A DNA stretch of 5,561 bases, taken from assembly GCA_024643945.1 (NCBI GenBank), contig JAHELX010000442.1, positions 1 to 5,561 of the forward strand. Reading direction: 5' to 3'. Below the pieces are notes generated by a model. It saw nothing but the letters and a program-made list of their open reading frames with translations, had not been told where the DNA came from and ran no database searches. The position numbers and the translations under genes are program-made. Shown here piece by piece: positions 1-5,340 of this stretch. Numbering within the stretch: position 1 is the first letter of the stretch; every line of letters begins with the position of its first letter. The DNA comes from Anaerolineales bacterium. Its GTDB lineage: Bacteria; Chloroflexota; Anaerolineae; 4572-78; NAK82.

Positions 1-1
1 C

Positions 2-559
2 CACGCTCTGGCTGAGCCGACCCTGGTGGTCATCGTCTATGCCCTGGCTCTGCGCTGGCGCACCACTAACCTGCCGGCTATCGTGCACCATAACTGGCAG
101 GCTGGGCCTGCCCTTGTCTTTACCGACCCCACCCTGCTGTTGGCGGGGCTGGCCTTGACTATAATTGCTCTGGCTGAGGCCGGTTGCCTTCCCTTTGACA
201 ACCCGGCGACCCACCTGGAATTGACCATGTTCGGCAAGGCGATTCACCTGGAATACGCCGGTCCGCATCTGGCCTTAATTGAATGGGGCGAGGCGCTGCG
301 CTTTACTTTCTTCCTGACGTTGCTGTCCAGCCTGTTTGCCCCCTGGCTGCTGGCGGCAACCAGCCTGGGCCCCGCATTGATCAGTCTCCTGATCCTGGCC
401 TACCCGATCAAACTCCTGGTTCTGGCACTGATCCTGGGGTTATGGGAGACAACTCAGGTCAAGCTGCGCCTGCGGGCGGTTACCGGGCCGGCGGCCAGTG
501 CGCTGGTCTTTGCCCTGTTATCGGCCATCGTAGCCGTGGTTACGCATTACTTGCTGTGA
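2..559 (+). CDS. hyfC: HyfC/HycD-like (NuoH-type) membrane subunit of a group 4 hydrogenase-related complex, 5'-truncated
   Basis: This is the C-terminal 185 residues of the subunit that anchors the soluble arm to the membrane in group 4 hydrogenases and corresponds to NuoH (ND1) of complex I. The frame is open to the window edge, so the true start lies upstream; family members are about 310 residues, so roughly the first 120 are missing. The GTG at 26 is an internal codon, not the start. Seen directly: the family signature PFDNPATHLELTM at residues 64-76 of the fragment (the HycD/HyfC counterpart of the NuoH PFDLPEAE loop), followed by the conserved LEYAGPHLALIEWGE stretch, which lines the junction with the soluble arm. 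About five hydrophobic segments can be counted (near residues 3-15, 43-58, 98-119, 121-147, 162-182). It is the first gene in view of a tight operon; only 7 bases separate it from the next start. The family assignment is secure; the substrate reduced at the junction is unknown. Confidence 0.93.
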   Translation, partial: HALAEPTLVVIVYALALRWRTTNLPAIVHHNWQAGPALVFTDPTLLLAGLALTIIALAEAGCLPFDNPATHLELTMFGKAIHLEYAGPHLALIEWGEALRFTFFLTLLSSLFAPWLLAATSLGPALISLLILAYPIKLLVLALILGLWETTQVKLRLRAVTGPAASALVFALLSAIVAVVTHYLL

Positions 560-566
560 GGAGACG

Positions 567-1343
567 ATGATAGACCTGGCCTATGCATTGACCTCAATCG
601 TTGACATCCTGACCTTCTTTATGTTGCTGATGGCGCTGAGCATCGCCTCGGCAAAGACAGTGGGTACGATGATCCGGCTATACCAGGCCCAGTCGGCTAT
701 GCTGGCCCTGGTCACACTACTGACTGCGGTGGAGCCTGCGCCGGGCAGCAACGCTCTCTTCGGCCGGCCCAGTGTAGCCCTCGTGCTAATCCTGCCCCTG
801 GTGTTGGCCGTAAGTATCGAGGCGCTGCTGGCGCGCGCAACTGTGCCAACCAGTTTAACCCGTCGAGATCGCATTGACTACTGGCTGCGTGATCTACCTC
901 GCCAGGCCAGGCCAATCTGGCTCGAGCACAGCGCTTCCCGGCGGAGTCAGATTGGTTCAGTGGCATTCAACCTGATTCTGACCGCCGCCGCTTACGTTGT
1001 CGCTTTCAAGTTAGTGGGAGTGGAGCCTGCTCTGGGAGAGGCAACCGTCCTTATTGACTTTAATAGCCTGGCCGTCTCCCTGGCCCTGTTACTGGTGGGC
1101 CTTTCCACCCTGAGCCGCAAAGGGGACATCGTCTCTCAGATCATGGGGTTGCTGGTGATGGAACATGGCATGTTCCTGGCGGGTATCAAAGTGATCATCG
1201 TCCCATCGCTGGCCCTCATCTTCGTCATTAGCTTGTTCGTCTACATCATTATCACCCTGACCATCCTGGTATACCTGCTGCCCGAGCTGCACCGCGCCTC
1301 AGGCACGATCGAGGTTAGCGAGCAGCAGGAGTTAAAAGGGTAA
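567..1343 (+). CDS. hyfE: HyfE-like membrane subunit (NuoK-like C-terminal half)
   Basis: This 258-residue hydrophobic protein matches the HyfE/HycP type, a small membrane subunit whose C-terminal half resembles NuoK. Evidence: the GLLVMEHGMF motif at 194-203, whose Glu199 fits the essential membrane glutamate of NuoK and the YCLMENG segment of E. coli HyfE, and a C-terminal tail GTIEVSEQQELKG very like the GTLDVNNLTALKG end of E. coli HyfE as I recall it. About six hydrophobic segments are visible. The start is supported by GAGGAG at 558-563, just before the ATG. The protein is about 40 residues longer than E. coli HyfE; the extra length is a polar, Arg-rich loop at about 88-128 between hydrophobic blocks. 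It lies 7 bases after the HyfC-like gene and 4 bases before the HyfF-like gene, so co-translation is likely. By homology it contributes to proton translocation in the membrane arm; this is inferred, not shown. Confidence 0.9.
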   Translation: MIDLAYALTSIVDILTFFMLLMALSIASAKTVGTMIRLYQAQSAMLALVTLLTAVEPAPGSNALFGRPSVALVLILPLVLAVSIEALLARATVPTSLTRRDRIDYWLRDLPRQARPIWLEHSASRRSQIGSVAFNLILTAAAYVVAFKLVGVEPALGEATVLIDFNSLAVSLALLLVGLSTLSRKGDIVSQIMGLLVMEHGMFLAGIKVIIVPSLALIFVISLFVYIIITLTILVYLLPELHRASGTIEVSEQQELKG

Positions 1344-1347
1344 CCTG

Positions 1348-2934
1348 ATGAGTCTCACCCACGATCAACTGGTTGTTCTCGCGCTAATCGCCGTCTCAGC
1401 GCCCCTGGCCGCCTCGGCCACGACCGTGCTTGCCAGGCAGCGCCCGCGCTTTCTGGGCGGGATCACCATCCTCTTTTCGCTTCTATCGCTAGGCGCTTCT
1501 GTCCTGGTTGCCTCTGGAGCACGGAGGGAGTTTCCGCTGCAGTTTATGGGCTTTTTCTACCTGGACGAACTCAGCATCTATTTCGTACTGCTCGTCAATC
1601 TGGTCGCCTTTGTCGCCTCCTGGTATGCGGACCTCTTCCTGGCTTTTGACAAGGACCATAACTCCCACCACAGTCCCTTCCAGTTTCACCTCTTGTTCAA
1701 TCTCTTTCACTTCACTATGCTCGTCGTGCCTATGGTAGACAACCTGGTCATTCTGTGGATGGCGGTCGAGTTGACGACTATCTTCTCAGCCCTACTGGTC
1801 AGCTACCGCCGCGAGCGGAATGCGCTGGAGGCGGCCTGGAAGTACATTATGGTCACCACCACCGGCATCATCTTCGCCTTGCTGGGCACGCTGTTCCTGG
1901 CCAATGCCATCACCCCCGATACCCAGTCACTGCTGGCAAAATATGCCACGGCCGGCGACCCGATGCGCTGGTCGGGGTTGGCTTTGCCAGAGGTGGCCAG
2001 ATCCCTTAACGCCAATTTCATGCGCCTTTCTTTTCTCTTCATACTAGTCGGTTACGGCACCAAGGCCGGCTTTGCCCCTATGCACACCTGGTTGCCCGAC
2101 GGCCACGGGGAAGCCCCCTCACCTGTCAGCGCGCTCCTCTCGGGCGTGCTGCTCAAGTCGGCGCTGTATGCCATCCTGCGTTTCTACACCATCACCAATC
2201 TCAACCAGCAGGACAACGCCCGCTTCACCTCGAATATTCTACTGATCTCCGGGCTGTTTTCGTTGGCCCTGGCCACGCCTTTCATCCTGAAACGTAACAA
2301 ATTCAAGCGCATCCTGGCCTATCACAGCCTGGAACACATGGGCATCATCACCTTTGGCATCGGCGTCGGCGGATCGGTCGCGCTGTTTGGGGCATTGCTG
2401 CACGCCCTCAATCACGCCCTGACCAAGGCCCTGATGTTCCTGACCTATGGGAATATCCGCCGCGAATATGCCCGTCGGGGTTTTGAGAGCAAATTAGAGG
2501 ACGAAGAGAGTAACCAGGGCGCTGGCGCATTGAAGTCTATGCCAACCTCCGGCATCCTGCTGGCGCTGGGTGGGCTGGCGCTGGTCGGCTCCCCCCCCTT
2601 CAATATCTTTATGAGCGAGGTGATCATCCTTTGGGCGGCTATTGAGCGTGCGCTTAGCTCGCACAGCGTGGGGGATATCCTGGCCGTGGTCCTCTTTTTG
2701 ATCACCGTCACCCTTATTTTCGGCGGGCTAGTCGTCCACCTGTCCCGGCTGCTACTGGACCGGCCGCCGTTTGAGAGGGGCCGCGAGAATTTGCTCACCG
2801 TGTTGCCCTTGCTGGGGCTGATGCTGGTGATCATTGTGTTTGGCTTCACAGTACCGGCGGTGCCGGTGGACTTTCCAGAGTTGCTGCGCCGAAGCACCTC
2901 AATTGTGCTGCAAGGGCCGGGAGCATACCCATGA
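1348..2934 (+). CDS. hyfF: HyfF-like antiporter-type membrane subunit (NuoL/M/N family)
   Basis: This 528-residue polytopic membrane protein belongs to the proton-conducting antiporter-like family (NuoL/M/N, MrpA/D); E. coli HyfF is almost the same length. Seen directly: the LWMAVELTT segment with Glu141, expected as the TM5 glutamate; EAAWKYIMVTTTG at 161-173, typical of HyfF/HycQ; TKAGFAPMHTWLPD with Lys239; GVLLKSALYA with Lys270; AYHSLEHMG at 324-332; HALNHALTKALMF with His356 and Lys360; and FMSE with Glu424. These are the Glu, Lys and His residues that form the proton path in the family, so the subunit looks functional. A charged loop at about 370-396 is probably cytoplasmic. The start is supported by AAGGG at 1336-1340, 7 bases before the ATG. 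Its stop overlaps the start of the large-subunit gene by four bases (ATGA), implying translational coupling. The annotation NADH dehydrogenase subunit would be a homology label only. Confidence 0.94.
   Translation: MSLTHDQLVVLALIAVSAPLAASATTVLARQRPRFLGGITILFSLLSLGASVLVASGARREFPLQFMGFFYLDELSIYFVLLVNLVAFVASWYADLFLAFDKDHNSHHSPFQFHLLFNLFHFTMLVVPMVDNLVILWMAVELTTIFSALLVSYRRERNALEAAWKYIMVTTTGIIFALLGTLFLANAITPDTQSLLAKYATAGDPMRWSGLALPEVARSLNANFMRLSFLFILVGYGTKAGFAPMHTWLPDGHGEAPSPVSALLSGVLLKSALYAILRFYTITNLNQQDNARFTSNILLISGLFSLALATPFILKRNKFKRILAYHSLEHMGIITFGIGVGGSVALFGALLHALNHALTKALMFLTYGNIRREYARRGFESKLEDEESNQGAGALKSMPTSGILLALGGLALVGSPPFNIFMSEVIILWAAIERALSSHSVGDILAVVLFLITVTLIFGGLVVHLSRLLLDRPPFERGRENLLTVLPLLGLMLVIIVFGFTVPAVPVDFPELLRRSTSIVLQGPGAYP
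2931..2934 (+). promoter_or_regulatory. ATGA stop-start overlap coupling the HyfF-like and large-subunit genes
   Basis: The ATG of the large subunit shares three bases with the TGA stop of the HyfF-like gene. Such overlaps usually mean that a terminating ribosome restarts at once, holding membrane and soluble subunits in fixed proportion. A separate GGGAG at 2919-2923, 7 bases upstream of the ATG, shows independent initiation is also possible. The overlap is seen; coupling is inferred. Confidence 0.7.
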
Positions 2935-4664
2935 TAGCTGATCGTGATCAACTGCATGAGATTTGCCAACTATTCGGCGCTGAACTGTACCGTCCGGCGC
3001 GCAATCAACTTCACTTCGTGGTGTGGGACGAAGAAGAGCTATATGGGCTGTGCCCACAACTGCGCGCTGAGGATTTTTATCTGGTCAGCGCTGTAGCCAA
3101 TGATGAGCGTGAACTGGAAGACCAGGTCTTCAAGATCTACTACCTTTTCTCTCACCCCACACAAGATATTCTTCTCCTCGTTGAAAATCCGCTGCGGCCA
3201 GGCGCGGAGAATTATGCCTCCGTCTACGGGTTCTTTGCCAGCGTAGACCCCTTCGAGCGCCAGGCGGCCGACCTGTTCGGGCTGTTCCCAGGCAACCCCG
3301 ACAGGCGAATTAAGCCTGGCAGTTGGTTACACGATATCTATCCGCCAACAATTTATCCCCTGCGTCGGGATCAGACTCCCCAAGATTTGAAGGAGGCTAT
3401 CGAGGTAACCCGTCGCCAGTCAATAGCGACCAGGCACGGCCCCAATGGCCGGCCGCTGCCCGATGGCGAATGGCTCTTGCCGGTAGGCCCTGTTCACGCC
3501 GGGGTCATCGAGCCAGGCCAATTCTTATTCCGCCTGGCCGGTGAGGTCGTTGAGGAGATCACGCTTCGCCTGGGGTACACTCACAAGGGTATCGAACGCC
3601 TCTTTCAGACGAATCACACGATGGAGGATGGCTGGCGGCTGGCCGAGCACGTCTCCGGCGACTCGTCTTTTGCCCACACCCTGGCCTACTGCCAGGCGGC
3701 CGAGGCGCTGGCTGGCGTCCGCCCCCCGGGGGAGGCCGGGTTGTTACGCGGCCTGTTCCTGGAGCTGGAGCGCATGGCCAATCACATTGGTGACTGTGGG
3801 GCATTGGCCCATGATGTAGCTTACGCCGTGGCGGCTTCGGATCTGGCAGCTCTACGGGAGCGACTCCTGGAACTCAACCATCACCTGGTCGGCCAGCGCC
3901 TGTTGCGTGGACTGAATCGACCAGGCGGACTCGTTCTGCGCGAACCGCTCGATATCCCTAAAACCCGTGAAACAGTCCGAGAGGCAGCCACCCAATTCAG
4001 TGGCCTGGCTCACAGCCTGGCCCAGTGGCCACCCTTCCGTGACCGCCTGCAATGGACCGGCATCCTCACCCGGCGACAGGCACTCGACTTAGGCGCGACT
4101 GGCCTGGTTGCCCGCGCCTCTGGCGTACGGCGCGATTTCCGGCTGCAGCATCCGGTGGGTGCCTACCAGGACCAAACTATTCAAGAGCTGGTCAAAAAGG
4201 GATTGCCGCCCGACGACGACTCCATTGAGGGCCGCGAGGCCAGCGCCGGTGACGCCTTGGCCCGCTTCCTGATCCGGGTGCGTGAGGTAGGCAGTTCAGC
4301 CCAGATCATCCAATACATCCTGGCCAGACCTGAGTTGAATACGACGGAGACTTGTTTTGTGACCACCCCCGAGTTCCAGCCGGAGCACAACTTCGAGTTT
4401 GGGCTGGGCTACGTTGAAGGCTGGCGCGGCGATATCGTCTATTGGTTGATGCAGGACAAGTTCGGAGGTATCTATCGCTGTATGGTGCGTGACCCTTCGC
4501 TGCTGAACTGGACGGCGCTCAAGGCAGTCGTCGAACCGCACCTGCTAGATGACGATTATAGAGAGCGCCATAAACCGCCAGGCGAAGACACGGACTCCAT
4601 TGTTCCTGACTTTCCGGTTATCAACAAGTCTTTCAACTTATCCTATTCGGGTAATGATCTTTAG
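2931..4664 (+). CDS. hyfG: HyfG/HycE-like large subunit (NuoC-NuoD fusion) lacking all [NiFe]-site cysteines
   Basis: This 577-residue soluble protein has the two-domain layout of HycE/HyfG. The NuoC-like domain (about 1-150) includes the signature ERQAADLFG at 109-117 and YPLRRD at 142-147. The NuoD/hydrogenase-large-subunit domain runs from about 180: GPVHAGVIEPGQF at 186-198, LGYTHKGIER at 214-223, LELERMANHIGD at 277-288, and ARASGVRRDF at 394-403. Where HycE has RVCGICGFAHS, this protein has HVSGDSSFAHT (240-250), so both cysteines are serine (S242, S245). Where HycE has DPCYSC near its C-terminus, this one ends NLSYSGNDL, so those cysteines become S571 and G574. None of the remaining cysteines (12, 41, 254, 289, 475, 517) sits at a ligand position. 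It therefore should not bind Ni-Fe or turn over H2, and resembles the Ehr type. It ends soon after the lost motif, as NuoD does, without the roughly 30-residue HycE tail. A polar insertion lies at about 540-556. GGGAG at 2919-2923 is the ribosome site; the start overlaps the previous stop. Confidence 0.93.
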   Translation: MIADRDQLHEICQLFGAELYRPARNQLHFVVWDEEELYGLCPQLRAEDFYLVSAVANDERELEDQVFKIYYLFSHPTQDILLLVENPLRPGAENYASVYGFFASVDPFERQAADLFGLFPGNPDRRIKPGSWLHDIYPPTIYPLRRDQTPQDLKEAIEVTRRQSIATRHGPNGRPLPDGEWLLPVGPVHAGVIEPGQFLFRLAGEVVEEITLRLGYTHKGIERLFQTNHTMEDGWRLAEHVSGDSSFAHTLAYCQAAEALAGVRPPGEAGLLRGLFLELERMANHIGDCGALAHDVAYAVAASDLAALRERLLELNHHLVGQRLLRGLNRPGGLVLREPLDIPKTRETVREAATQFSGLAHSLAQWPPFRDRLQWTGILTRRQALDLGATGLVARASGVRRDFRLQHPVGAYQDQTIQELVKKGLPPDDDSIEGREASAGDALARFLIRVREVGSSAQIIQYILARPELNTTETCFVTTPEFQPEHNFEFGLGYVEGWRGDIVYWLMQDKFGGIYRCMVRDPSLLNWTALKAVVEPHLLDDDYRERHKPPGEDTDSIVPDFPVINKSFNLSYSGNDL

Positions 4665-4678
4665 TCCTCTTAGTGTTC

Positions 4679-4745
4679 GTAGTCACCACTTTAGTGGTTG
4701 ACTGCCTGCGTTGGGGGTGCACAAAACCACTAAAGTGGTTAATAC
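4679..4745. repeat. Long inverted repeat in the 126-base gap, each arm itself palindromic
   Basis: The only real gap in the operon (4665-4790) contains two near-identical palindromes: ACCACTTTAGTGGT at 4685-4698 and ACCACTAAAGTGGT at 4726-4739, the second being the exact reverse complement of the first. The symmetry extends outward: 4679-4699 and 4725-4745 pair as reverse complements at 19 of 21 positions, with a 25-base loop. The RNA could form one long hairpin or two short ones, and the DNA has two protein-sized dyads whose centres are 41 bases apart, about four helical turns. Candidate roles are an RNA processing or attenuation site between large- and small-subunit genes, a double operator, or a small non-autonomous mobile or REP-like element. 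There is no T-run directly after the long hairpin, which argues against a simple intrinsic terminator, and no clear target-site duplication flanks it. Confidence 0.85.
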
Positions 4746-4781
4746 CAGCCTCAATGGCGACTTTTTAAGCAGTCTCTATAC

Positions 4782-4785
4782 GAGG
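4782..4785 (+). promoter_or_regulatory. Ribosome binding site fixing the small-subunit start
   Basis: GAGG lies 5 bases before the ATG at 4791. It supports that start and gives a 36-residue leader before the conserved RSVFIRHVDAGSC stretch, similar in length to the leader of E. coli HycG. It lies downstream of the inverted repeat, so initiation should be independent of the upstream genes. Confidence 0.6.
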
Positions 4786-4790
4786 TATCC

Positions 4791-5282
4791 ATGGCATCTC
4801 AATCGGTTGGACTTAGCGCGCTATTGAGTCGTCTCCGGAATCTGTTTTCCAGCCGAAGCTTGTTGACAGCGCCGGATGACCGGCGGCGGCAACCGCGATC
4901 AGTGTTCATCCGTCACGTGGATGCGGGATCATGCAACGACTGTGAGCTGGAGATCACCGCGCTATCGAATCCTGTCTATGATTTTGAGCGCTTTGGTCTT
5001 CATATTGTTGCCTCGCCTCGTCATGCTGACGTATTATTGGTAAGCGGTCCCTTCACCCGCAGCATGGAGACAGCCGCGCTGGCTGCCTTCCGGGCGATGC
5101 CCGAGCCCCGCCGCGTGGTCACCGTTGGTGACGGCTTCCGTCCCGACGGTATTTTTCGTGGTTCCTATGCGGTGCTGCCCCTGCCGCAAGAGATGGTTCC
5201 CTACTGGGTCGTGCATATCCTTGGGGATCCCCCGCCACCCCAACACATACTGGAAGTTCTGTTGACTTTGGAGACGAAGTAG
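4791..5282 (+). CDS. hyfI: HyfI/HycG/NuoB-like small subunit with an incomplete [4Fe-4S] site
   Basis: This 163-residue protein is the counterpart of HycG/HyfI and NuoB, which carry the [4Fe-4S] cluster next to the active site. Matches: DAGSCNDCELEI at 44-55, NPVYDFERFGL at 60-70, SPRHADVLLVSGPFTRSM at 75-92, MPEPRRVVTVGDG at 103-115, and GIFRGSY at 120-126. The CxxC pair is present (C48, C51). The two other ligands are not: the family YGACG/VGACA segment reads VGDGF, with G115 at the cysteine position and D114 beside it, and PGCPP reads LGDPP, with D146 replacing cysteine. The sequence around both sites aligns without gaps, so these are substitutions rather than a frameshift. It ends shortly after the last site, like NuoB and unlike the longer HycG. 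The N-terminal 36 residues are basic and rich in Ser, Arg and Leu. It follows the large-subunit gene after 126 bases. It most likely docks onto the large subunit; a normal cubane cluster seems doubtful, though Asp ligation is possible. Confidence 0.92.
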   Translation: MASQSVGLSALLSRLRNLFSSRSLLTAPDDRRRQPRSVFIRHVDAGSCNDCELEITALSNPVYDFERFGLHIVASPRHADVLLVSGPFTRSMETAALAAFRAMPEPRRVVTVGDGFRPDGIFRGSYAVLPLPQEMVPYWVVHILGDPPPPQHILEVLLTLETK

Positions 5283-5317
5283 ATCTTTGTAGAGATTTCG
5301 TTACCCTACACCATGTC

Positions 5318-5340
5318 ATTCCGAGCCGAAGGCGAGGAAT
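5318..5340. repeat. Dispersed-type hairpin with tandem G-A mismatch (ATTCC-GA-GCC / GGC-GA-GGAAT)
   Basis: Starting 36 bases after the small-subunit stop, ATTCC (5318-5322) pairs with GGAAT (5336-5340) and GCC (5325-5327) with GGC (5331-5333) across a GAA loop. Between the two helices GA faces GA, a tandem sheared-type mismatch. The sequence resembles the GTCATTCCGAGCGAAGCGAGGAATC elements that are scattered in many bacterial genomes (from memory). There is no T-tract after it, so it is not a canonical terminator, although it could protect or trim the transcript's 3' end. Confidence 0.6.

Noticed and set aside
283..570. Second + strand open frame inside the HyfC-like gene
   Set aside because: The overlapping frame carries the conserved PFDNPATHLELTM family signature; this one has no signature and a Gly/Ala/Pro-rich shadow composition.
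2445..2969. Open frame of 174 codons on the minus strand
   Set aside because: It lies opposite the end of the HyfF-like gene and the start of the large subunit, shows no recognisable domain, and is rich in Ser/Arg/Pro as expected of an antisense shadow of GC-rich coding DNA.
3654..3665. Frameshift or sequencing error as the cause of the missing large-subunit cysteines
   Set aside because: Conserved residues align without gaps on both sides of the changed positions, and the same kind of loss occurs independently at the C-terminus and in the small subunit.
4679..4766. Intrinsic terminator at the inverted repeat
   Set aside because: The stem is AT-balanced, with no T-run immediately after it; CTTTTT at 4761-4766 lies about 16 bases too far downstream.
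4698..4790. Sigma-70 promoter upstream of the small subunit (TTGACT at 4698-4703)
   Set aside because: No acceptable -10 box lies 16-18 bases downstream; the later TTAATA (4739-4744) and CTATAC (4776-4781) have no matching -35. A promoter in the gap is possible but not supported.
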